The notes under the pieces: generated by a model | The model's input: only the letters and a program-made list of their open reading frames with translations | What the model was told of the DNA's origin: nothing | Databases searched by the model: none | Program-made: the position numbers and the translations under genes | Assembly: GCA_025201705.1 (NCBI GenBank) | Contig: MU616652.1 | Span: 1-64,000, forward strand | Length of the DNA: 64,000 bases | Reading direction: 5' to 3' | Source of the DNA: Dissophora ornata | Taxonomy: Eukaryota; Mortierellomycota; Mortierellomycetes; Mortierellales; Mortierellaceae | Shown: piece after piece, positions 10,722-22,324 of the stretch | Position numbering within the stretch: the first letter of the stretch is position 1 | Layout: the number at the start of each line of letters is the position of its first letter

Positions 10722-11359
10722 CGATGCAGCGAATGTTTAATAAAAAATACTTATTCACGGCAGCACACATTCTACAGCCTATACATCGGCCGACACACAG
10801 CTGAGGATGGCATGCCTTTTCTTCTCGCCACCTCTATCGGATTCTTTCTTGACGACAGGGCAATTGATTGGATTTATCCTATGAAGGACATGACTTGAGC
10901 CAGCTGGAATTAGTGGTGTCGATCCGTCGATCTGCTGCACCCAGAGTTTGACGTGCAGAGTACCAACCAACTATCTATCGGGCCTGGGTCTCGAGGGCGA
11001 TGTGGGAATCAAGCATGCAGCAACTAGCCAGTCGGGATGCCACTCTGTCCTTGCGTGGTGCTCTCAGAACAGTGTCTTTCAGTCGTCGCCGAGTCCCTTT
11101 TAGAGCAGATCACCCCACAGCAACGAGTGTGGGCCGCACTGACCGTGGACTGAATAGTCTTTTGCGCGGGCACCGCGACGAATTGTTGACTCGCAGAGCA
11201 ACGAAACTTTTCAGGTCACGGGATTATATGTATCAAGCCACCCGTAAACAATGCTGATCGCCTCTCCGTTTGCTCTGGTGCCGCTCCAAGAGACATCGGG
11301 GCATCAACTCACCCTCCCCTCATTCACATCCGCCTTCCCGCCGTCAACGAATCAACATA
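10722..11359. other. Non-coding spacer, about 640 bp
   Basis: FOL3 3' end plus promoter/leader of the mL59-like gene. The small open frames here show no protein-like features. Confidence 0.5.
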
Positions 11360-12151
11360 ATGGCATCCTCAGCAGCGGTGGCCATGTCCTCTTCCGCCTC
11401 CTCAAAGGCAACCGCCCTCCGTAATCTCATGTCTCACCCTCAAGGCCTGAGCAAGACCCTGGCTGGTCTGCGTGTCCGCCCAGCTTCAGACTATGCTCAC
11501 CAATGGGTCCCGGTCCCTGGAGTTGCTACACCAAAGAAGAGATTATCAGCATCCGCAGCGTCGCCCTCACAACCACCAGCACCCTCAATACTCACTGCTA
11601 CAGGAGAGCGCACAAGGATGCGTTGGCAACAGGCCAAGGTCTCGGCCAGAGTGTTGGCCGATATCCGAAAGAAGACTGCTCGATTGGAGCGGGCGGGCAT
11701 TGCATTGGCAATCCACCCGGAGACGGGAGCTCCCATCCCTGCAGCTCAGCTCTTGAATTTGCCAGCGCCAAAGCCCGTGTCAACAAAGACTGTTCGCATG
11801 GGCAAGCCAGACAAGGGCCGCAAGCACGACAGGACTGCCCCATTGAGGTATAGTAGAATAACAAAATCGCAATTAGAAGTGTTGTTGTTTTGAGCAAATA
11901 ATTGCTTTGCCGATATTCACCATAATTATGTCGCGGTAAAACAGGAAAGCAAAGATTGCAAAGGCCATTGCAGAAATGCCAAAGACGATTGAGACCTGGA
12001 AGAAGGTAAACAAGCGTGCTATGCTGCACTCTAGATGTTGACTTCTCCAGAACATTTGGGGGAGGTGTGTATACTGACGAGAACGTGATTGCTTTGATTG
12101 TAGGCCAAGGCTGCCGAGAAGACAAAGACCAAGAGCACACTTCCTTTCTAG
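11360..12151 (+). CDS. Probable mitochondrial large-subunit ribosomal protein mL59, 198 aa
   Basis: Three exons (11360-11847, 11945-12005, 12104-12151) join in frame to 198 residues. The N-terminus is Ala/Ser/Arg-rich without acidic residues, as in a mitochondrial presequence. The basic body has an SARVLADIRKKTARLERAG helix. The C-terminus has a KGRKHDR segment, then a helix ending EMPKTIETWKK, which matches my recollection of the C-terminal pattern of fungal mL59 (yeast Mrpl25 family). The assignment rests on these patterns, high basicity and size, not on an alignment, so a different mitoribosomal protein is possible. The short last exons are supported only by frame and splice signals. Confidence 0.55.
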
Positions 12152-13167
12152 GCTCCACGGCGTGAAAGCGAGATATATCATAGAATAAACATTAAATTTT
12201 GGGGAGTTTGGGTTTTTTTCATGGACAAACAAGAGCTCCCGGAGACTAAGACCGCCGCCTTGACGCGTGAAGTAGTGCAAGTTCTGTAGGCACTCGAGCT
12301 CTGAAGATGTGCGGGTAATGCGTGCAGGCAGGGGGATACCGCCTGTCAGTGCGCTATCACAGAGTGAGGCATCGCGCATGTGCAGTAGATGGAGGTGTTC
12401 CCAGCTAAACACATGATTGGCGACGGGAAGAACATGCCCCCTCCCCCAATAGTCCATTGTATTCCCCACTCTCCACACCCCTCCCCCTGCCTGTGGCCGT
12501 CGCCCAACCAGCGGGAGGCCAAACGATTCGGCAATGCATCGTCACTGGTAAACATCCCCAATATTTCAATTCTTTTTTCTCCACTGTTCGGTCAGTCGAG
12601 CTGCTCCACAAATCAAACCCAAACAACGCACTTCTCACACATTATAATAAAATGATACAATGAAGTAACTACAGCACTGTACCCAACCTTACTGTTGCTG
12701 AAAGAGATCGTTCCCTGCCAGACGGACACGGTACCCTTCCGTCAGTACGATGTTGTGTGCTTTGTGTGCCCATGGAGAGACGCAACACACAAACTAAAAC
12801 AATCCTTGCGTCCCTTCCCCCATCGTCGTCCTTCCTTTCTTTTTCTTCCTCTTCTTCCTCTTCTTCTTCCTCTTCCTCTTTTTCTTCATTCTGCTCCATC
12901 GCCCTGTCTGCATTCTCATTCACACCTTTGCCACATTCAGATTCCTCTCCCCACAGTCCGTTGTCCCTGAGCAGAGAAGGTAAATGCTCCTTTTTTTTAT
13001 TTTTCCTCCCCCACACAACTGACACAATCTGTCCCTGGCTGCCCAGCAATTAAAAACCAAATCATTAATACCAGCGAAAGAACTAACACCACCACCACCT
13101 TCGCCACTCTGCTCCCCCCCGCGCCTGCATCGCTCCCTCCATAGCCCTGCCTCAACCGTGGATCCTC
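12152..13167. other. Non-coding spacer with pyrimidine tract, about 1 kb
   Basis: Contains the 3' end of the mL59-like gene and the bHLH promoter/leader. A TTC/CTT-type tract lies at about 12825-12895 and CT-rich leader sequence runs up to 13167. No supported gene. Confidence 0.5.
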
Positions 13168-15059
13168 ATGAGCTTTTCGTCCCTCTTATCCGATCATGAG
13201 CAAAAGGCATTCTCCGCGTTTCTAGGCCAGCTCGCTCAGGAGGAGCGCTACAAGACCCACAACCTGCCCCCCACAGACCCTGCCCTCTCCCAACACCACC
13301 TTCAGCACCCCCTCCACAATCCCCAGCACCGACCCCAGCTCCCACTCTCCTCCTCTTCGTCCTCCATCAGCAGCGTAGATTTCGCTCGCTCCCTGCCCTC
13401 CATAACAGACTCCCCCACTGGCGCGGCTCAACACCAACGAGACTGGATGCAACAGATCAGCTCGAACCCCCTGCTTTCGCCGGGTGGCATCATTGATCCC
13501 CATGCGATGAGCCAGGCCTTTCTGCAAAACCCTGAGCTGATGGCCCAAGCCAACGCGATCACGCAGGCAATGGTGCTCGCCCAGCAACAGCAACAGCAAC
13601 AGGTGCAGCTTCAGTTACAGCAACAGCAACAGCAGATGCGGGACCAGCAGCACGCTTTGCTTGGCTCTCATCCTCAATCGATGCAGCACCACTATCACCA
13701 AAACTCTCCCCCAGGACAGTACTCTCCTGAGCAGCAGCAGCAGCAATACTACTACAGCCGCGATACCCGAGAGCCGTCTTTGGCGTCAGGCGACCCTTCC
13801 GTGCAGCAACACGCGTCGCAACCAATGAAACGAAATTCTCTGAGCAATCTTCATGACATCGAAGGTCACGACCTCACCCCTCCACCTGTACTTTCGAATG
13901 GGAATGTGCAACACTCTGCACCAGGGTCGTACTCGCCTTCGTCGAACGGATACTATGAGATGGGGCACGCAGTACACCTTCAGCGCCACTCTCCAGAGAA
14001 CGACGATGAATATGGGCCTCCAACAAAAAAGACGATGGGACGCAAGGGATCATCCACTGATATCTATGATCCCCAGCGTAATAACACGCGTCGTAAAACC
14101 AGCGGATCGACCCCATATGACACCACTGGCAGGAGAAGCGACTACTTCACTGAGAATCGAGATGACAGTGAGGAGTCGTCTTTTCCGGGTCCAATTCCGG
14201 AGCATCGCAATGGACTGGGTAACAGCTACTCGCCTGGGAAAATGGGCGATGGCGAGCTTTCGAGACACAGGCAATCATCCTCGGGTGATAGCAATGCATC
14301 GAGAACACGCTCACCACCTTCGAATCAGGCGCAACCCAGGTCCTCCAAGAAGGCGCCTCACGAATTGCTTACAGAGGCTGAGAAGAAGGCGAACCACATT
14401 GCATCTGAGCAGAAGCGACGCCAGAATATCCGCATTGGTTTCGACTCTTTGGTGGAGATTGTTCCCACGTTGAGCGAGTGCCATCGCAGTGAAGCTCTCA
14501 TTCTCCAAAAATGTATGAGATTTTGGACTCTCGGTTTTATTTCCCGTCAAAAGATCTTGTTGTTGTTGTTGTTGTGTACAAGGTTGTGTCCTCTAAATAC
14601 TTGACTTTTTTTATCTGTTGGATTTCATATAGCCGTTGATTATATCCACCGTCTCTTGAGTCAAAAGAACGAACTCAAAAGCAGAGTGCGAGATTTGCAA
14701 GTCAACCTTGGAGAGCCAGCAGAGGACGATGACTCCGTAAGTGTTTCCCCCTCCACGAATGAACGGGCAGGGGCGAGGTGTTTTGGTGCTCTCAGCCAAC
14801 ATCTCGAGATCTTTTTTTTTTTTTTTTTTCCTTGTCACACAATTCGACGCGCATTTGGACAAGAGCCATTTCCGCGCCACAGCTCACCTGTTTTTCAGTG
14901 CTTCCATGTACCACAGTACAAAAGTACAACAGAGCAGAAAGAGGCGAGGGCGTACAGCATGGGCCATATCACGGGTGCTTTTTAATTTCGCTAATCAAAT
15001 ACGTATTTAATTGCTGTCCATTCTAGGTGTCCGACATGGAGGTTGAAATGTACCATTGA
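13168..15059 (+). CDS. Gln-rich bHLH transcription factor (MLX/INO4-like), 493 aa
   Basis: Three exons (13168-14512, 14633-14736, 15027-15059) join in frame to 493 residues. Residues 1-400 are low-complexity, rich in Gln (runs near 140-160 and 190), His, Pro and Ser. The bHLH lies at about 408-462. Its basic part HIASEQKRRQNIR has the His-Glu-Arg pattern that reads CACGTG/CANNTG E-boxes, the loop carries a short insert, and helix 2 has the ILQKSVDYIHRLL pattern of the MLX/Ino4 group. A short leucine-containing coil follows. This is expected to be a nuclear dimeric DNA-binding factor. Which paralogue it is, and its targets, cannot be read here. The intron inside the bHLH follows the ILQK codons. 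Confidence 0.88.
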
Positions 15060-15994
15060 CGATGACACGACGCACTGTGCGCCATATGTTGGGGGAGAGA
15101 GCATGATCATGCGTTTGCTGCGATGCACAATGCATGCACAGGCGCTTGGGAGTGTTCTTTTTTGTGTTTCCCACAATTCCCACAACCACTTTTTTTTTAT
15201 GTCCTTGTTTGTTTGTTTGGGATGGTCTCTCTCTCTCCACCCGACTGTCTCCCGCTTGCCCCATAACGATGCTCATCTATCACGATCGCTTCACCTATGA
15301 CGACGCCCATATGTATGACCCTATGACGACGCTCACCTCTGACGATGCACAACCGTAAACGACGATCACCGTAAACGCCGCTCCCCTTAAACGCCGCTCT
15401 CCTTAAACGCCGCTCTCCTTAAACGCCGCTCCCCTTAAACGACGCTCCCCTTGAACGACGCTCACCCCTATGCCCAACACGCCTGTATATGCTTTTTTTT
15501 TATGTTGTCACGAAAGATGACCTTACGACGACGACTATTTATGTTTTTGCAGCTATTTTGTATGATCGATGCTAGTACTACCCTCTCCCCGGCGTTCAGC
15601 CCCTTATGTAAAAAATACCCCCTTCGCAGTGCCTCCTTTTTTCGGAATAAACGAATTTTGATTTGAATTTTGAATTTTGAAATTATGTAGTGCCACAATT
15701 GTGTGCCTGTCTGGCCTGTCTGCCTGTGACCGTGTTTCCTCCAGCCAAGCCACCCTGGAGGTTCAGCTGCAGGCCAACGAGCGACAAAACGTATCGCCAG
15801 GCATGGCAGGGAGCAACCAGAGTCTTTCCCTCATCGCTGCTTCCTAGACAGAGTCCGTCTCCGCTCCCCGACACATCTCCAAGCTCTCGCCCATCCTTGA
15901 TTCCCCACCTTCCACCCACCCATCCACCGATTTCCCAAGTTCCTTACCCAACTGTCCAACGCTCCCTCCCTCCTGCTCGCTACCTAAAGAAGGG
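15060..15994. other. Intergenic region with minisatellite, about 935 bp
   Basis: bHLH 3' flank, the 16-bp tandem array described separately, and the CT-rich leader of the histone deacetylase gene (about 15835-15990). No supported gene. Confidence 0.5.
15265..15470. repeat. 16-bp tandem minisatellite, about 12 degenerate copies
   Basis: Consecutive units close to ACGMCGCTCMCCTTAA repeat head to tail. The middle six (about 15357-15455) are nearly identical; outer copies diverge in sequence and length. The period is not a multiple of three and no frame stays open across it, so it is not coding. Confidence 0.85.
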
Positions 15995-18900
15995 ATGACC
16001 ACCGGGTTCTCGTCGTTTGCCCTTGGAGGAGGGTCGACCCAGAAGCAACGCGTCTCCTACTTTTACGATGGTACTGTCCCCAAGATTTGTCTACTCAATG
16101 GCCATTCCTTTTCCACCAGACAAGCACAGGCCTGATGAAGGAACAGCCCTAGATCTCCCAGCTAACTTTCCCTTCCTTCCCCCCTCTCCCTCACCCTTGG
16201 GGTTTTACTGCAATCTTTAGACGACGTTGGAAACTACACCTATGGTCTCGGTATGGATATCAGGATCTGCGCCTTACCACCATCAGACATCTCGTCGATA
16301 TCATGGACATGATTGTGATCATCATCATTATTATCATCATCGGCACACTAACGAGTGCGTTGCCATGCTAACCTATCCTCCATTGCGTCTTATTCTCGCA
16401 ACCCGTCTGCTCGTAGGCCATCCTATGAAGCCCCATCGAGTGAGAATGTGCCACAGTTTGGTGACCACCTATGGTCTCTACAAGAAGATGGATGTCATTG
16501 TAAGCCTTTCGTCTGCATGGTGTTTACGAACCGCATTGTTGCCGCTCCTAAGACTGGGCGAGGATTCTCACTACCTTAAATCATGTCCCCTTTGATTATA
16601 GCGACCTAAACGAGCAACTGCTCGACAAATGACCCGCTTCCACAATGACGAATATGTAGATTTCCTCTACCGCCTCACACCGGAAATGGTCGGCGGCGAG
16701 GGGATGTCGGAGCAGACTAAGCATCTCTGTAAGCCAGTGAGAGCCCTTGACTATCCCCGGCATGTCTTTCTCGAGCTATTTTGGCTAACCTGGTCTTGTG
16801 TGATCTCGATTTTGTGCCCTTCTCCTTGATAGTCAATTTGGGAGATGATTGCCCTGTGTTTGACGGCCTATTTGAGTTCTGTTCCATCTCTGCAGGAGGA
16901 TCAATCGGTAAGCACCGATCGTCAAAAGAAACAAACCCGGATGACTGCCTTACGTTCTTTGATGGATCGTGCACAGTGGACTGATCACCCTTGCCTGTCT
17001 CTATGCTGCCGACCATCGACACCTCGACACTTCAGCTGCTGCCAACAAACTGATCCGTGGCGAATCGGACATTGCGATCAATTGGGCCGGTGGATTACAT
17101 CACGCCAAAAAGACTGAGGCCTCGGGTTTCTGCTACATCAACGACATTGTCCTAGCCATTCTAGAGATGCTTCGATACCACCAACGTGTACTATATATCG
17201 ACATCGATATTCATCACGGAGACGGAGTCGAGGAGGCGTTTTACACGACGGACCGTGTCATGACGGCGTCCTTTCATATGACAGAGTTTTTTCCCGGCAC
17301 CGGAAAGTTGGAGGAGACAGGTATTGGCAAGGGCAAGAACTATGCTGTAAACGTGCCTTTGCAGAAAGGAATGGACGACTGGTCATATCAGAACCTCTTT
17401 GAGCCTGTAAGTGCGATGAACTCATTCAAGGAGCGTAAATATATCCTCATCTGTAATAGTCCATTCACTTCCTTTTCTCCATCATGAACAACAGATCATC
17501 AAACATATCATGGAGTGGTACAGGCCAGGAGCAGTAGTTTTGCAGTGTGGAGCGGATTCGTTGGCTGGCGACAAGCTTGGCTGCTTCAACCTGTCCATGA
17601 AGGGACATGCCAACTGTGTGGCTTATGTCAAGTCATTCGGAGTGCCAATGATCGTGGTAGGCGGTGGAGGATACACAATCCGCAATGTCGCAAGAGCATG
17701 GACGTTTGAGACGGCTGTTCTTCTCAACGAGCAACTCCCTGAAGGTAAGCTACTGGTTAGTCGGAGGGATCTTGGCTCCATATGGCTAACGCATACTAAC
17801 CCTACTGATGTTGTTTTTTATACAGAGCTGCCATTTAACTCTTATTTTCAGTACTATGGTCCCGAGTACCGCTTGGATGTACCCGCTAACAACATGAAGA
17901 ACGACAACACTCCGGAGGATCTGCATAATCTCAAGTGAGTGAGTTCTTTCATGACTTTTTACCTTGAAATCAGTGTGAAAAAAATTACTTATAAATTACT
18001 ATACTTGATTAGAGCTCAAATCATTGAAAATCTTCGCCATATCCCCTGTGCCCCCTCTGTTCAGATGCAGGAGGTACCAAGGGATTACACATCTTCAGAT
18101 GATGAGGACGAAGACGAGGACTTTGATATCAGGATTTCCCGTAAGTTTTGGCGACGCCCCCACATGCGCTTATGTTGTAGACAGTGCAAGCAATTTTAGA
18201 CCAAACCTAACACCTTTGTAAATCTTGTGATCATAGGCCGAATGGCGGATTCTAGAATCGTGCCTGACGAGGAACTATCAGACTCCGAGGATGAGGATGG
18301 GCGTCGCAACATTCATGACGCCAATGGATCGTCGTTGATTACGAGCTCACCTGCCATGGGTCCGATAAGTGCATCAGGAAGATTGAGCGGTCGCGTCACT
18401 ACCACCTCTGCGACGCACAACTTTGCCAGCCCGTTAGGAACCGCCAATGGAGCCAGCTCAGGCGCTGCCACCAGCCATGGCCGCAAGTTCGCCTCAGGAA
18501 CACCGTCCGATACAGCTACAGCAAAACCAGTCTATGGTCAGAGCGAATGGAACCAGGCACCCGCTGTCAAGTCAAACAAAACTATGCAGGGCGTGGGTAG
18601 CGCTAATGCTGCTGCTGCCCGTCGTGGTGGCCGCGCAATCGCTAACACGCCTTCTCAAAAGATAAATGGAAAAGAGTTACAGCAGTCGCAGCAGTCGCAA
18701 GCTACCTATCCTGCGCCTTCGACGAAAGGTCGCGAGATCCACTCTAAGGAATACCAACCAAGAGAATCACACCATCGTGAGTCACTTCATCTTGCACAGC
18801 AACCCTCTCAGGGACCACATTCTTCCCAACAGCCACCCCATGGACAGGCGATGCCACAGCCTCCTCACCTTCAACAGGGACCGCCTTCGCACCATCTTCT

Positions 18901-20044
18901 TTCCAGAGATCAGCAGCAGATGCAGATGCAGCACCAGCAACGCGATCACCAACTGCACAGGGATCATTTGCAAATGATGCGCGAGCAGGAGCAGCGAGAA
19001 CTAGAGCAGCGCGAGCGTGATCACCATCACCAGCTCCAAATGCATCAGCAGAGAAGGGGCGGAGGTAACTCAAGTTCGAGCCGTTCAGAGTACCACTCGC
19101 AGTATTCGGTCGATGACCCTATGATGCGGTACAGTGGACCCCCACAGGGAAGTAGCAGTGGCCACGCAGGGTACCCTCAGCATCCCTCGGCCATGCACTA
19201 TGGTCAGGGCACGGCTCCACAACAGTCCTCGCAGTTGCCGCCGCCGACGCAACCACTGCCTCACGGACACATGCACAGCGGAAGCGCCTCTCACGGTGGA
19301 CCCCATTCCCATTCGCACTCCCACTCGCACTCGCTACACCACCACTCCCAAGCCCCGCACGGCTCTCATCCACAGCACGTGCAGCACCCGGGTCCTCCTC
19401 CTCCTCCCCACCACCATATGCAACAACAGCACCATTCATCGATGCCACAACACTCGCATCATCATGGACCACCGCCTCCATCGTCGCAGCAATCATCTGC
19501 GCACCACTACTCGGGGAGCACAGGAAGCAGTGGTGGCGGTCGAGGCAGTGGAGCCGGCATGAGTCAAGGACGGCCTGGATCGAGCAGCGGACCTATTCCT
19601 GGAATGCACCCGTCTGGGGGCTATGGTGGTCCCGGCTCTGGTTATGGAGGTTATATGTCTGAACGTCATGAGGAAAGTCCTCTGGCCCACAGGGATCGTA
19701 AAGACCATTACAAGGAGCCATCGACGATGGATTTGGATGATCCAAGGATGATAGAGGCGCGAGCCCCACCGCCTCCACATGGAGGACCTATGCCTCCGAT
19801 GGGACACCACTCACACCCGTCTCACGGAGGATCGATGGACTATGGTAGGATGATGCCCGGAGGACCTGCACCTCCGGCCCATTATGGACATCGTCGTGGA
19901 GGAAGTCACGGTGGAAGCCAGGGGGATCTTCGCGGGGCTATGATGGGAGGTGAGCCGCCTGGCGCTGGACCGTATGGTGGCTGGGATCGGGAGAGGATGG
20001 ACCGGGAGCGACATCACGGATACAGAGGACCTAATGCACCTTGA
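15995..20044 (+). CDS. RPD3: Class I histone deacetylase (RPD3/HDAC1 type) with long low-complexity tail, 1018 aa
   Basis: Ten exons (15995-16070, 16221-16250, 16417-16499, 16602-16728, 16833-16907, 17036-17406, 17495-17744, 17826-17934, 18013-18140, 18237-20044) join in frame to 1018 residues. Residues 20-400 form a class I deacetylase: active-site HH152-153, zinc ligands D188, H190 and D275, and the [12 protein letters not shown] loop carrying the catalytic Tyr. An acidic DDEDEDED stretch and a [11 protein letters not shown] motif follow, as in HDAC1/2. It removes acetyl groups from histone lysines in Sin3-type corepressors in the nucleus. The C-terminal 600 residues are unusual for the family: Gln/His/Pro/Gly-rich with His-Ser repeats. 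Exon 6 was set at 17036 because the nearer acceptor at 16976 gives a stop. Confidence 0.93.
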
Positions 20045-21547
20045 ATTGAAGGAATTGGAAGCTGAGAAGTTTGTGACATTCATTTTATTAGGTTTTTCTT
20101 TTTTTTTCTTCTTTTTTTCACATTCAAGGTTACCCTCGTACAAGTTCAAGTTCTTACCCGTCTTTTTGCATTTTGTTGACGAGCTACTAAAGAAAAGCAA
20201 TTAAGCCAATAAAACATGGCAAAGAAAACATGCTTGTTGTCTTTCGTGGTTACTATGTTGCCCCTCTGTGATAATGGCGCCAAGAAAAAAGGATAGGATA
20301 TTGACTGCTATTGAGTAGCTTGGAGATGGAACGGTGCTTTCCAGAGTTATTTTGGGGGCTGAATGGACAAGGTGCCGTTGTGTGTGGGGGATAGAGCTGT
20401 ACATCACGTTCAGTAATCCAGCCATAGGACGCAGCTTCGAACGATATGAGAACAACACATCAAGAGATGGACCGGTGTGCCATGCCGAGACTATTTTAGA
20501 CCAACAAGTTAAGGTTGTTCTAAAGTTTTGGAACATTTGCCATGCTCCGGGAGAATCCTTCCCACAGACACAGGGCAAGAAGTACGCTCAACAGCTCAAC
20601 AACTCAGCAGCTCTAAAATTTTTGTTTGATTTCTTGGCATTTCATGATCTCTTGGCATTCGGTATTCGTCAGCACGGGAAACGGCATTACACACCCGAAT
20701 GTGGCTCGGTGTAACGGAGGCTGTGTGTCTTGAAAAAAAAAGATCAGAGAGAAAAGAGAGCTGACTGCGGTGTTCTCGTTTAATCGGTTAAGGTTTGTCG
20801 ACTGTGGGCTGTTTTTATTTTTTAGCACGGTCAAATCTGATAAGGACGGTACGTGAGGACGATGCTTGATCCATAGGTGGGCCATACTGGACGACGAATT
20901 GAGCTGGGATGAGTTGAGCTAATCAGGACAACCTTAACCACCCTGTGTGTTGATCGACACGGCAGATCTGAGTGGGAAGGGTCGCAGTCAACAATTGGCT
21001 ACTGAGAATGACTGTCGGGGAGGAGGAATCTCGTTGGTGCCGGTCACGATTTGTGCCCTCAGCTTGTGCAGTCTTGAAGGCGAGGGCAATGCCGTTTACT
21101 TTTTGCACCTGCCGTCCCAGCACAGGAGCGAAATATGTAAGCGACAACACTCTGCGGAGAGCGGTATGTCTCGTGTTTTTTTTTCGAGAATGTCCAAATG
21201 GTCCGTCCATTACCTCATTTGGCCAAGAAATCTTTCAGCACGTCGGGGTGTGGGCTGTCGTGCGAGAGGCTCTCACCCATCGTGCTTTTGAAGCTGAGTT
21301 TACGCGGACAACACGCCGCTCATGCAGGTCTGGAGCGGAGCCATTCATATAAATACCTCCCGAGCTTTTATCCTTCCAACTCGAAAAGCAGAAAACAAAA
21401 AAAAAAATATACAATCCGCAGCGCAACTTTAATTCACATAAACGCAAATTCCGACATCGTCTCAGACTATAAAACCACTCCCTCTCTCAACGCTCTCTCT
21501 CCCCCTTCCCCTCCTCCTGCTTCCTCTCTCTATTTCTCACTTGAACA
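20045..21547. other. Non-coding spacer, about 1.5 kb
   Basis: RPD3 3' flank (AATAAA near 20208) and promoter of the 7-TM gene. No supported gene. Confidence 0.5.
21348..21474 (+). promoter_or_regulatory. TATA elements upstream of the 7-TM gene
   Basis: TATAAATA at 21348-21355 and TATAAAA at 21468-21474 lie 193 and 74 bp before the ATG. A CT-rich leader follows the second, so the second is the better placed of the two. Confidence 0.45.
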
Positions 21548-22324
21548 ATGGTGTCTGCCGACGAAGCCCTCTCCATCGTGGCCGCTGCGCTCTACCTTAT
21601 CCTCTTGGGCCATTTCGCCATCCGGTTCGCACGCTCTCGCTGGTGGATCTACTTCTTCATCGCGTTCTTCTGCGCGCTCCGCGTGGTTGCCTACGTCCTC
21701 CGTGCCTACGTCGACTCTGATGCAGTCGAATACTACTCCAACCAATGGATTTCTCTCTACATCACTGAGGTGACTCTTCTCTCGGTCGGTGTCGTCTTCA
21801 TCCTTATGGTCCTCGCCCGTCTTTACCAGTCGATCCTGCCAAAGCTCCGTCACCAGAACAGTCATCCCCGCGGCATGTTCGAAACCACCTTGGTCAACCG
21901 CACACGACTGTTCCTGCTGCCCATCATTGCCTGCGTCATTGCCGGCGCAGTCTTGGCCACACCCGACAACTCGGAATCGTTGCAGAACACGGGATTGACT
22001 CTTCGCAAGGTAGCAGTGTTGGGTCTGTTGGCGGTCGGATTGATGTTCCTGTACGCGGCCTGGAACTACCGCAACCGTTACCCCGAGGGCCAGAAGGCTT
22101 TCAACATCACCTTGACGGTGACGGCCCTGTTTGTTGTGTCGTTGGTGTACAAGATTGTGTATACGTTCAAGACAGATGTCCAGACCACCGTTTGGGCATT
22201 CTTTGTGTTCTCGCCATTGCTAGAGTTGGCAGCCTTGTGCGTGCTCGCGGGCGATCTCCAGACTGTATTCTTGGGCCGCAAGGAGGACAAGATCCCAAAG
22301 GATGAGGAGAACGAGCTCCATTAA
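21548..22324 (+). CDS. Seven-transmembrane protein of unknown function, 258 aa
   Basis: An intronless frame of 258 residues with seven hydrophobic spans at about 7-27, 34-55, 72-96, 120-140, 153-172, 190-210 and 217-240. Short basic loops include RFARSRWW and NYRNRYPEGQK. The C-terminal tail is charged (KEDKIPKDEENELH). The layout resembles fungal 7-TM families such as RTA1-like or DUF7702-type proteins, but I see no diagnostic motif and do not assign a function. The ATG is preceded by a CT-rich leader and TATA elements. Overlapping AATAAA signals lie at about 22413-22430. Confidence 0.8.
   Translation: MVSADEALSIVAAALYLILLGHFAIRFARSRWWIYFFIAFFCALRVVAYVLRAYVDSDAVEYYSNQWISLYITEVTLLSVGVVFILMVLARLYQSILPKLRHQNSHPRGMFETTLVNRTRLFLLPIIACVIAGAVLATPDNSESLQNTGLTLRKVAVLGLLAVGLMFLYAAWNYRNRYPEGQKAFNITLTVTALFVVSLVYKIVYTFKTDVQTTVWAFFVFSPLLELAALCVLAGDLQTVFLGRKEDKIPKDEENELH

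Noticed and set aside
15265..15470. Tandem array considered as a CRISPR-like array
   Set aside because: Units are contiguous 16-mers without unique spacers, in a eukaryotic genome with no cas genes; it is a minisatellite.
16908..17035. Nearer acceptor at 16976 for RPD3 exon 6, giving an extra [20 protein letters not shown] segment
   Set aside because: It leaves the wrong phase and hits a stop at once; acceptor 17035 restores the conserved [13 protein letters not shown] run.
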